From CAYNMC01 sp964398365 (GTDB lineage Bacteria; Patescibacteriota; Microgenomatia; UBA1400; CAYNMC01), in the NCBI GenBank assembly GCA_964398365.1, contig CAYNMC010000029.1, positions 1 to 48,448 on the forward strand: a stretch of 48,448 bases of DNA, written 5' to 3'. The translations under genes and the position numbers were made by a program. Position 1 is the stretch's first letter, and every line of letters starts with the position of its first letter. The notes under the pieces were generated by a model. It searched no databases, had not been told where the DNA came from, and was given only the letters and a program-made list of their open reading frames with translations. Below, piece after piece: positions 41,473 through 48,448 of the stretch.

Positions 41473-42311
41473 AAAACTAGATAATAAACAATTCTTGGAT
41501 ATTTTTTAAGATAATGTTTTTGATAAAATAATTTCATCGTTTTATAAAAATTTTCTTTTGCTAATAATTTAATACGATCGTTGTATAAATTTTTTATTCC
41601 CGATTGATTTTTAAAATGAATAATTTTTGTTTTCGGATAATAAAATATTTTAAAACCAGCCTTTTTAATCCTGTAGGCCCAGTCTAGATCTTCGGCATAC
41701 ATAAAAAATCTTTCATCAAGCAAGCCAACTTTATCAATTACAGATTTACGTACAAGAAAAAAGGCTCCCGAACAAGCATCAATTTCATGAATTTTATCCA
41801 GGTCTTGCCATGTTTGATGATAACCACCAAATATTTTTATTTTAGGAAATAATTTCTCAAGACCGCTAAAATAGCAAAAAGCATTCCATGGTGTAGGAAA
41901 ACCCCGATGAGATGCCGGATCAATTTTGCCATTTGGCAACTCTATGCGGCAAGTAACCGCTCCTGCTAAAGGGTTCTTTTCTAGAAAGTTAACTGTTTTT
42001 AATAACGTATCCGCCAAAACTAAAGTATCAGAATTTAAAAGTAAAACGTATTTCCCCTTTGCTTTTTTGATTCCCTGATTACAGGCCTTAGTAAAACCTA
42101 AATTTACTTGATTTTGAATTAAATTAATCTTTAAATTCTTATCAATTTTTTTAAAGTTTAAAATTTCCTCTTCAAGATCATAGTTAGAACCATTATCAAT
42201 AATAATAATTTCGTAAACTAAATGATGGGTTTTTTGAATAATTGACTCAAGACAATTATGTAATAAATGAGGCGTATTAAAACTGACAATAATAATTGAA
42301 AGTTTAATCAC
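41436..42311 (-). CDS. GT2-family glycosyltransferase
   Basis: A 291-residue inverting GT-A glycosyltransferase, rhamnosyltransferase-like. It begins KLSIIIVSFNTPHLLHNCLESI, has the nucleotide loop LLLNSDTLVL, and the acceptor region GAFFLVRKSVIDKVGLLDERFFMYAEDLDWAYRIKKAG (in pieces). It starts with GTG at 42311, 3 bases after the upstream GT4 stop. The protein is closely similar in plan to the GT2 gene at 46643-47551, suggesting paralogues. Confidence 0.9.
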   Translation of the reverse strand: MIKLSIIIVSFNTPHLLHNCLESIIQKTHHLVYEIIIIDNGSNYDLEEEILNFKKIDKNLKINLIQNQVNLGFTKACNQGIKKAKGKYVLLLNSDTLVLADTLLKTVNFLEKNPLAGAVTCRIELPNGKIDPASHRGFPTPWNAFCYFSGLEKLFPKIKIFGGYHQTWQDLDKIHEIDACSGAFFLVRKSVIDKVGLLDERFFMYAEDLDWAYRIKKAGFKIFYYPKTKIIHFKNQSGIKNLYNDRIKLLAKENFYKTMKLFYQKHYLKKYPRIVYYLVLWGIWFVSKIRK

Positions 42312-42314
42312 TGA

Positions 42315-43502
42315 TTATCTTTCTCTCCCTAATTCTTGATAAATTTTATCAAGATCCTGAGAAATTTTTTTCCAGTTGTATTTTTCCTTCACTAATTTTT
42401 TAGCCTTTTTAGCAATTCTTTCTCCCAACTCTTTATTTTTTAAAAGCTTGACTGTCTGCTTTGCCAAAATTGCTGGTTCTTTACCAACTAAAACTTCATT
42501 ACCCGCTTTTGCTTCAATACCTTCTATTCCTAAGGGAGTAGTCACTACTGGCAATCCTGTCGCCATTGCCTCTAAAACTTTATATTTTGTACCCCGACCA
42601 TTCCTAATCGGTGCCAAAAGAACTGAGGCACTACCAAAGGCTTCACGAATATCTTCAATTTGCTCATCTATTTTAATATCTTTAGTCCCTAAGCTTTTTA
42701 TCTCGCGACTGGGATTTTTTCCTACAATCCAAAGCTTAGCCAATGGCATTTGAGTTTTAATTAAAGGCCAAACTTCTTTCACTAAAAATAAAGCAGCATC
42801 TTTATTAGGTAACCATTTAAAATTCCCTACAAATAAAACTGTTGGCTCTTTTCTTTTTTTAATTTTTATTTGATTAAAAAAAGAAAAATCAACCCCATTG
42901 GCAACAACATCAACTGGAGTTTTTTTGACGCTTTCCTCGACAATTTTTTTATCTAATTCTGACATTGTTGCCAACCTAGCCGCTTTTCGCCAGTAATATT
43001 TTTCCCAAAACTGAATCTTGGCAACATCAAAATAAAGCAAAGGTTTAATTGGCCAAAAATTTAAATTACTCACAAAATTTTGATAAACTAAATATTCTAT
43101 TGTCTGTTCTACGAGCAAAATTGGTAATTGAGTTTTTGGCAAGTTGGGCATTACATAAAAGGTCTCTGCGTGAATTAAATCATATTTTTTGGTTGTTAAC
43201 TCCTGCTTAATCAGGCTTCTCAAGGATAAAGAAATATAAATGGAAACCAGAAAAGGATAAGGTGTAAAAGCGGCCAAAAGAATATTTTTCCAATCCCACG
43301 CTTTTCGTCGCTGTATTACCTTCACCTCTTGACAGTACTTCTTTAATTCTTTTATTTCTGCTAATTCTTTTGCTTCTCTTATAAAAGAAAATAAGGTAAT
43401 CTCATGCTTAAAAGCTAAGTTTTTTAAAAGATTATAAGTACGGATTTGCCCACCAGAAAGTAAGGGATAAGGTAAATAAGGTGTTAACATTAAAATTTTC
43501 AT
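42315..43502 (-). CDS. GT4-family glycosyltransferase
   Basis: A 395-residue GT-B protein starting ILMLTPYLPYPLLSGGQIRTYNLL (in part) with LFVGNFKWLPNKDAALFLV and the donor site GRGTKYKVLEAMATGLPVVTTPLG. This form resembles the group sometimes found with exopolysaccharide and PEP-CTERM clusters. The 21-base gap before it, after the GT39 gene, shows no clear promoter. The donor is unknown. Confidence 0.88.
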   Translation of the reverse strand: MKILMLTPYLPYPLLSGGQIRTYNLLKNLAFKHEITLFSFIREAKELAEIKELKKYCQEVKVIQRRKAWDWKNILLAAFTPYPFLVSIYISLSLRSLIKQELTTKKYDLIHAETFYVMPNLPKTQLPILLVEQTIEYLVYQNFVSNLNFWPIKPLLYFDVAKIQFWEKYYWRKAARLATMSELDKKIVEESVKKTPVDVVANGVDFSFFNQIKIKKRKEPTVLFVGNFKWLPNKDAALFLVKEVWPLIKTQMPLAKLWIVGKNPSREIKSLGTKDIKIDEQIEDIREAFGSASVLLAPIRNGRGTKYKVLEAMATGLPVVTTPLGIEGIEAKAGNEVLVGKEPAILAKQTVKLLKNKELGERIAKKAKKLVKEKYNWKKISQDLDKIYQELGRER

Positions 43503-43523
43503 TGCTAAAGCTTTTGAAAGTTT

Positions 43524-45023
43524 TTATGGTTCCGCTACTAAATTACAATAAGAAAGATCAATAATGACAAAGTCATTTTCCTTTTGGCGAATTTGACATT
43601 TTGTGATTAATTCCCTTGTTTCTTGATCAAAATTAACCGACACATAATATTTTGCGCCTTTTTTTATTTTTTCTTCAAGGTTGCCACCAACTGGCCAACC
43701 TTTACGTTCGGTCTGATATAAAAAGGCAGTATCACCACCATAAGGAGCAATTACTTTATCTTCGGGCTGACTTAGCTTTTGAATTGCTTTGCCTGCTTTA
43801 ACAATTTCAGGATGATTGATATTAAAGAAATCTCTTACTTGATACCAACTAAAAGCTTCCATAAATAACCAACAAATAATCACCAGCAACCAACATTGAT
43901 ATAAATTAAACACTTTTTTCCCTTCGTTTAAAAAAAAGTAAATCCCTCTCGCCACCAAAGCAGCCACCACAGGCATAATAAGGATTTGATAATAATCATG
44001 ACGAACATTCCCTGTTGCCACAATCACCAAATAAGCTAAGATTCCCAGCGACCACCAGCAATAAAACATTTTTTCTTTTAAATTAATTAACAGACCTGTA
44101 ACTAAAAAAATCACTCCCCAATAACCTAGAATTAACCTTGCCAGTCTTTCAGCAAAAATCCAGTAAAACCAAGCGCCTTTAAATCTAACCCCATCGCCAT
44201 TGAGTAACCAGAGATTTGCCGGAATACCTTCTGGAAAATGACTCACCCACCACCGCCAGAGTAAAAATGGCAATAAAGCTGCCAAAATATAAACCACAAA
44301 ACCACAAAACCACAAAACTTTTTTTTCTGTTTTCACAAACTCTTTAGCCGCCAGATAAGTAATTGGCGGCATAATTAAGAATAAGACAAAAGGTTTAATT
44401 AACAAGGAAATAGCGAAAAACAGCAAAGAGGTAAAAAGGAGTAAAAAAGTTTTAAGGCTTAATTGCTTGTTTTGCTTTCTGTCTTTAGCCTTTTCTTTTA
44501 AAAAAATCGCACTCATAAAAAAATAAATACTTGCCAAAGCCGTAAAAACCATCAATGGTTCTGGTAAAATTACGCGGTTATAATACAGATTGTAAGGCAA
44601 CAGAGCGTAAATGAAAGCGGTAAGCAAGCCTAAAAGTGGCCCCGAAATTGCCTGAATAATCAAATACAAAAATATAATAGTCAATAAAGAAAAAAAAATG
44701 GAAAGCAAGCGACAAGTAACTTCAAAACTTCCTATCGAGAAAATTCGGTAAGTTAAAGCCTGTAAAGCTCCTAAAATTGGCAACTCCACCATCCGATAAC
44801 CTTCAGGATTTTCCAGACCAGAAGGAATGCTTGATAAATCATCATAACGTGGTAAAAGTAAATTAATACCGTTTTTAACAAAATGACGGCCCACCGCCGC
44901 AGTATCAGCTTGACGCCATGAATGCCAGTCAGCTAAGGGCGAATTTATTTTATAAAGACGTAAGAAAAAAGCTAAAATAAGAATGAAGCCTAAAAAGAAA
45001 AACTTTGTTTTATTAGTCATCAC
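43524..45023 (-). CDS. GT39-like membrane glycosyltransferase
   Basis: A 499-residue polytopic protein of the ArnT/PMT superfamily, which moves sugars from polyprenyl phosphate on the outer face. About eleven hydrophobic segments are present. The first outer loop has LADWHSWRQADTAAVGRH, the conserved Asp site of these enzymes, and NLYYNRVILPEP is also typical (written YNLYYNRVILPEP). The start is GTG at 45023 or ATG at 45020. A tandem 8-bp repeat lies at 44291-44318 inside the coding region. It could decorate the glycan or proteins. Confidence 0.85.
   Translation of the reverse strand: MMTNKTKFFFLGFILILAFFLRLYKINSPLADWHSWRQADTAAVGRHFVKNGINLLLPRYDDLSSIPSGLENPEGYRMVELPILGALQALTYRIFSIGSFEVTCRLLSIFFSLLTIIFLYLIIQAISGPLLGLLTAFIYALLPYNLYYNRVILPEPLMVFTALASIYFFMSAIFLKEKAKDRKQNKQLSLKTFLLLFTSLLFFAISLLIKPFVLFLIMPPITYLAAKEFVKTEKKVLWFCGFVVYILAALLPFLLWRWWVSHFPEGIPANLWLLNGDGVRFKGAWFYWIFAERLARLILGYWGVIFLVTGLLINLKEKMFYCWWSLGILAYLVIVATGNVRHDYYQILIMPVVAALVARGIYFFLNEGKKVFNLYQCWLLVIICWLFMEAFSWYQVRDFFNINHPEIVKAGKAIQKLSQPEDKVIAPYGGDTAFLYQTERKGWPVGGNLEEKIKKGAKYYVSVNFDQETRELITKCQIRQKENDFVIIDLSYCNLVAEP
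44291..44318 (-). repeat. 8-bp tandem repeat inside a glycosyltransferase gene
   Basis: Unit AAACCACA on the plus strand (TGTGGTTT on the coding strand) occurs 3.5 times without mismatch. It codes for VLWFCGFVVY in a membrane segment. The unit is not a multiple of three, so gain or loss of one copy would shift the frame. Confidence 0.8.
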
Positions 45024-46689
45024 TTTTTTTGGTTTGTAATTTCAAAAAAGCTAATAAAATCCCTACCATCGCCCAAAAACTAAAAGCGACCTTTGAAGCC
45101 TCAAAAACATCAATATAGGTAGCGTTAATTAATAAAGTAATGATGCCACCGATGACGCCTACAGTAAAAGCGTAAAAAAATTGACTTTTAATTTTCTTCA
45201 GGGAACTAATGGCTATTCTCAAAATAAAAAAAATAATGCCATAAAAAGTAAGAAAACCTAATAAACCTGTTTCTCCTAATGCCCGCAAATAATCATTATC
45301 AGTTGATTCTGCTTCGGTAAAATCACTCAATTGTAATTTATTAAGCGTAGCGTAACCAGAACCCAACAAAGGATTTCTTAAAAATCCTTTTATTGCCATA
45401 GGCCAGAGAGCATCGAATCTGATGGCTGAAGAAAGACCAACAACAAAAGCTGTTTCCGAATAGCGTCTCGGAACGGCGGTACCGGTCATCGTCGCTTCTT
45501 TATCTTCTTGTTTATTTTTAACTAAAGCCAATTCTCCTGCCAGTGTTGCCGTGCTACTTGGAGTACTAATATAATCAGGAATATCCTCGTAAACATCGGC
45601 TGGCAATTTTCTTTTTTGTTCATGATCTTCTTTAAGAACTTCTGGAGGAGCATCAGAGCGGGAATAAACTAATTTTAAATCCTGATTTAAGGTAATATAT
45701 TTTAAGTTTTCTTCTTTAATCCCGAAAATTTTTTCACCAATAAGATAGCCAAAAAAATAATTTTTAAGAAGGTTTAATTTAAAAAAATTAGCGAATCTTT
45801 CAGAAAGATCACCAAAATTAAACATTACCAATAAACTAAAAGTAACTACGGCAAACCAACGGCTTAATCCCCAAATTATTTTTTTTTCAACACGCAAAGA
45901 AAGAAAATAAACCGCTACGCTCGTACCTAAAAGATAAGCAATAAAGGAAGTTCGGGAAGCGGTTAGAATCAACAATAAAAATGCGAGAAGAAAAACGCCA
46001 AAAAAAAATAATTTTTGTATTCCTCTTTTTAAAAAAAGGACAAAACTAAGAAAAATAATCAAAAAGAAAGCCAAATAAGCCGCTAAATCATAATGACCGG
46101 CAAAGGTTGCCGGTACTCTCGCATATTCGGTTAAAATCAAACGCCAACCTTTGGCAAATTCTCGGTTCATTGTTGAGTAAACTGGCCAACCTAAATATTT
46201 TTGACCAAAACCGTAGAAAGAAAGAATAATCAAGGTAAAACTTAAAATTATTATCATTTTTTTCACCTGCTTTAAATCTTTAATAGTAGTATAAAAAACA
46301 AAAAATAAGGACAAATATTCTATTCTTCTAAGGTAATGCAAAAATGTTTTACCAATATGAATTAATTGGAAAGGAATAGTTTTGGTAATAAAAAGAGCGG
46401 AAAGGATAGAAAAAAATCCAATTAAAAGATAAAAACCAATAGGTAAAAGTAAAGGATTGTTAAAGAAGTTTATTTTTTTTCTTACCACTTGAATCAGCCA
46501 AATTAAAAGCACAAAAGCCACCAAAAAATCTTCAAGTCGAATCCTGACAATATAGCCTGGTAAAATCTCAATAAGGGGCCATTTTGGATATAAAGGAATA
46601 AAAAAAAGCAAAAAAGCGCTTAAATAAAATAAAATTCTCTCATCAAGCCACTTGCCAAGCTCGCTGATAGACTTTTTTCCTTTCATCAT
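45013..46689 (-). CDS. O-antigen ligase/polymerase family protein
   Basis: A 558-residue membrane protein with about eleven helices and a large loop (about 330-415), like the WaaL/Wzy (Wzy_C) family. The LTASRTSFIAYLLG segment and the C-terminal GSGYATLNKL with NDYLRALGETGLLGFLTFY match the conserved Arg and His/Asp regions of the ligases. It probably joins or polymerises undecaprenyl-linked glycan. ATG at 46689 follows a TGn-TATACT by 8 bases. It overlaps the upstream GT2 by 47 bases. Confidence 0.87.
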   Translation of the reverse strand: MMKGKKSISELGKWLDERILFYLSAFLLFFIPLYPKWPLIEILPGYIVRIRLEDFLVAFVLLIWLIQVVRKKINFFNNPLLLPIGFYLLIGFFSILSALFITKTIPFQLIHIGKTFLHYLRRIEYLSLFFVFYTTIKDLKQVKKMIIILSFTLIILSFYGFGQKYLGWPVYSTMNREFAKGWRLILTEYARVPATFAGHYDLAAYLAFFLIIFLSFVLFLKRGIQKLFFFGVFLLAFLLLILTASRTSFIAYLLGTSVAVYFLSLRVEKKIIWGLSRWFAVVTFSLLVMFNFGDLSERFANFFKLNLLKNYFFGYLIGEKIFGIKEENLKYITLNQDLKLVYSRSDAPPEVLKEDHEQKRKLPADVYEDIPDYISTPSSTATLAGELALVKNKQEDKEATMTGTAVPRRYSETAFVVGLSSAIRFDALWPMAIKGFLRNPLLGSGYATLNKLQLSDFTEAESTDNDYLRALGETGLLGFLTFYGIIFFILRIAISSLKKIKSQFFYAFTVGVIGGIITLLINATYIDVFEASKVAFSFWAMVGILLAFLKLQTKKSDD

Positions 46690-47551
46690 CTTTTAATAGT
46701 ATACCAAAAATTAGAAGACGCAGAAGGGCGCCGGCCTTTAAAAATATTCTTAAAAAGGGCATTTCCCAGGCAGGTTTGTGTTTTTTAAAAAAAATTTTCA
46801 ACCCTTTATATTCTGCAAGAATGGCTTTTTCTCCCAATGTTCTGGGACTGGACTCTTGATAATGAATAATTTTAATTTCAGGGTCATAAAAAACTTTAAA
46901 ACCAGCCTTTTTTGCTCGATAGCAAAAATCAACTTCTTCTGCATACATAAAATAATCTTCGTCAAAACCACCAATTTTTTTGATTACCGATCGCCTCACA
47001 AGCAAAAAGGCACCGGTTACCCAATCAACTTGCCGTCTCTTCTGATAAAAATTTTTATCCTGCAAGTGAAAGGGCTTAAGAAGCCTTTTTAAAAATGGCA
47101 AGTCATCAAAGAAAAACATCAAATAAAATATCTGTCTAAGCTTAGGAAAATACCCCACTGATGGCTGAAGGCTCTTGTTTTGATTTAAAAGCTTAATTCC
47201 CAAAATATCAATATTTTTTTCTCTTTCCATAAGGCTAACCGCCTTCCTGATTGCTTTATTTAAAATTAGCGTATCAGAATTAAGAAATAAAAGATAAGCT
47301 CCTTGGGCTTTAGCGATTCCTTGATTACAAGCTTTGGCAAAACCTAAATTATTCTTGTTTTGAATTAAATAAATATTAAAATTTTGGTAATTTTTTTTAA
47401 TTTTTGCTATTTGTTCTTTAATTTGATAGTCTGAACCATTATCAACAACAATAATTTCGTAACTCAGTTCTTTTTCTTTAAGAATGGAAATTAGACAATT
47501 ATTTAATAGCTTCTCGGTATTGTAACTAGGAATAATAATGGAAAGCTTCAC
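46643..47551 (-). CDS. GT2-family glycosyltransferase
   Basis: A 302-residue GT-A enzyme. KLSIIIPSYNTEKLLNNCL at the start, LFLNSDTLILNKA for the nucleotide loop, and WVTGAFLLVRRSVIKKIGGFDEDYFMYAEEVDFCYRAKKAG (in pieces) are typical of rhamnosyltransferase-like GT2 proteins. GTG at 47551 overlaps the acetyltransferase stop (GTGA). The similarity to the gene at 41436-42311 suggests duplication within the cluster. Confidence 0.9.
   Translation of the reverse strand: MKLSIIIPSYNTEKLLNNCLISILKEKELSYEIIVVDNGSDYQIKEQIAKIKKNYQNFNIYLIQNKNNLGFAKACNQGIAKAQGAYLLFLNSDTLILNKAIRKAVSLMEREKNIDILGIKLLNQNKSLQPSVGYFPKLRQIFYLMFFFDDLPFLKRLLKPFHLQDKNFYQKRRQVDWVTGAFLLVRRSVIKKIGGFDEDYFMYAEEVDFCYRAKKAGFKVFYDPEIKIIHYQESSPRTLGEKAILAEYKGLKIFFKKHKPAWEMPFLRIFLKAGALLRLLIFGILLKDDERKKVYQRAWQVA
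46698..46706 (-). promoter_or_regulatory. Internal extended -10 promoter for the ligase gene
   Basis: On the minus strand TGGTATACT (46706-46698) is an extended -10 (TGn-TATACT) with no good -35. It ends 8 bases before the ATG at 46689, the same geometry as the other start sites here. It lies inside the upstream GT2 coding region. Confidence 0.45.
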
Positions 47552-48150
47552 TGGAAAAATCTGGCTCGACCTAAACGATAAGCAAGTTTTTTAATTTTTC
47601 TTTCGGCAATTTTCATTGCCGGCACACCGCCCACCAAAGTTAATTCTGAAACATTTTTGGTGACGACGGCACCGGCAGCCACTACCGCTCCTTTACCAAT
47701 TTTTATTCCCGGTAAAATGATTGCTCGTGGTCCAATAAAAACATAATCTTCAATAATCACAGGTTCTTCCCTGGCAGAAAAATTTTCATCGTGAATATCG
47801 TGTTCGCTATTATAAATTAAAACCTGGGAGGCAATCGCCACGTGATTGCCAATTTTTAATTTTGCGCGACCATCCAAAAAACAGTGATCACCAATAATTG
47901 TATCTTCACCAATCTCAATCCCTGAGGGTTGAAAAAAATTCGCCCACATATGAATAGTCGAACCTTTACCAATTTTAATTCCTGCTAAACGATAAAAAAA
48001 TCGCCGGCAACAATGAAAAGGTAAATGACCAACCCAACGTAAAAGCATCAATTCAAAATCCAAAAAATAATTATAAAGCCTATTAATTACCTTCTTTAAA
48101 CTTTCTTCCTTACTTAATTGCCGGCCAAATTTATCTTTAAAAGTGAACAT
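47548..48150 (-). CDS. Hexapeptide-repeat O-acetyltransferase
   Basis: A 200-residue left-handed beta-helix acetyltransferase of the WcaF/maltose-transacetylase type. Hexapeptide turns are seen from IKIGKGSTIHMWANFF to IVLPGIKIGKGAVVAAGAVV-like repeats; the catalytic His is likely in NSEHDIHDENF. ATG at 48150 is preferred because GGGAGG lies 4 bases upstream, the clearest Shine-Dalgarno sequence in the window; a GTG at 48186 is an alternative. It overlaps the upstream GT4 by 37 bases. It probably O-acetylates the surface sugar. Confidence 0.87.
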   Translation of the reverse strand: MFTFKDKFGRQLSKEESLKKVINRLYNYFLDFELMLLRWVGHLPFHCCRRFFYRLAGIKIGKGSTIHMWANFFQPSGIEIGEDTIIGDHCFLDGRAKLKIGNHVAIASQVLIYNSEHDIHDENFSAREEPVIIEDYVFIGPRAIILPGIKIGKGAVVAAGAVVTKNVSELTLVGGVPAMKIAERKIKKLAYRLGRARFFQ

Positions 48151-48448
48151 AAAACCTCCCACATTTTTTGGCCGCATCTTTCCCACGACATTTTTTTTGC
48201 TTGTTTAAAACCTTCTTTAATTAATACCTCTCTCTGGCTTTGATTCAATTTTAACATTTTCACCAAAGACTTTTGAATCGAACTCACTTCATAAGGATTA
48301 TCAATATAAATCGCCGCCTTGCCTGCAACTTCAGGCAAACTGGAAACATTTGAAGTGATCACCGGGCAACCAGCAGCCATTGCTTCCAATACTGGTAAGC
48401 CAAAACCTTCATAAAGAGAAGGGTAAACAAAAACCAAAGCATTTTTCA
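48114..48448 (-). CDS. GT4-family glycosyltransferase, C-terminal fragment (cut by window edge)
   Basis: The frame is open to the right edge, so only the last 110 or so residues are visible. They hold the donor-binding motif VYPSLYEGFGLPVLEAMAAGCPVITSNVSSLPEV (in pieces), GKAAIYIDNP and the KKMSWERCGQKMWEV tail typical of GT4 enzymes. It continues the polysaccharide cluster beyond the window. Confidence 0.87.
   Translation of the reverse strand, partial: KNALVFVYPSLYEGFGLPVLEAMAAGCPVITSNVSSLPEVAGKAAIYIDNPYEVSSIQKSLVKMLKLNQSQREVLIKEGFKQAKKMSWERCGQKMWEVLCSLLKINLAGN

Noticed and set aside
1..48448. CRISPR arrays, insertion sequences, prophage, riboswitches, rRNA
   Set aside because: No spaced repeats, transposase, integrase or attachment repeats, or conserved riboswitch cores were seen when reading the window.

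Overview
The window is about 48.4 kb of AT-rich, very tightly packed bacterial DNA. From roughly 3.4 kb to the right edge every gene lies on the minus strand, many overlapping by 4 to 60 bases. No stretch of 300 bases or more lacks a gene; the largest gaps are about 130 bases. Gene content, reduced proteins (short RecO, MurE and MurF without the usual N-terminal domain), DUF4012, and a MurG/IleRS/MurF style that I recall from Patescibacteria point to a Candidate Phyla Radiation (Patescibacteria) genome, perhaps Microgenomates-like. This is inference, not a database result. UGA is used as a normal stop codon (many ATGA overlaps), so the code-25 Gracilibacteria/Absconditabacteria are excluded.

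Layout. 1-131: AT-rich leader with a possible promoter. 132-2672 (+): secreted lectin-like plus lipase-like protein. 2686-2757 (-): tRNA-Val(CAC), divergent from lepB (signal peptidase I, +). 3363-9526 (-): parB, rpmA, a SpoU methyltransferase, rplU, rodA and ileS. 9580-32804 (-): an extended division and cell wall (dcw) cluster, in transcription order mraZ, rsmH, ftsL, ftsI, murE, a sugar nucleotidyltransferase with a left-handed helix domain, a GlmU-type uridyltransferase, pgeF, murC, murB, murA, yvcK, an alpha/beta hydrolase, murF, a DegT aminotransferase, femAB, dgkA, mraY, ftsW, murG, ftsQ, ftsA, ftsZ. No murD or ddl is present. 32934-37602 (-): a membrane-anchored hypothetical protein, glyS, recO and a DUF4012 protein. 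37596-48448 (-): a cell-surface polysaccharide cluster with an initiating sugar transferase, a ManC-like nucleotidyltransferase, four GT4 and two GT2 glycosyltransferases, a GT39-like membrane transferase, an O-antigen ligase/polymerase and an acetyltransferase. It runs off the right edge.

How it works together. The central cluster would make UDP-GlcNAc, convert it to UDP-MurNAc-peptide (MurA, B, C, E, F), pass it to lipid carrier (MraY, MurG), branch it (FemAB) and polymerise it (FtsW, FtsI, RodA) under FtsZ/FtsA/FtsQ/FtsL control, with MraZ and YvcK as likely regulators. The right-hand cluster would build a second, undecaprenol-linked surface glycan.

The most interesting signals are: MurE and MurF both have membrane-type N-termini in place of the UDP-binding domain; a repeated -10 to ATG spacing of 6-9 bases that implies leaderless mRNAs, and possibly a tRNA transcribed without a 5' leader; a three-unit MraZ operator lying across the mraZ start codon; a natural Cys-to-Asp MurA; and non-canonical motifs in MraY, MurG and IleRS.
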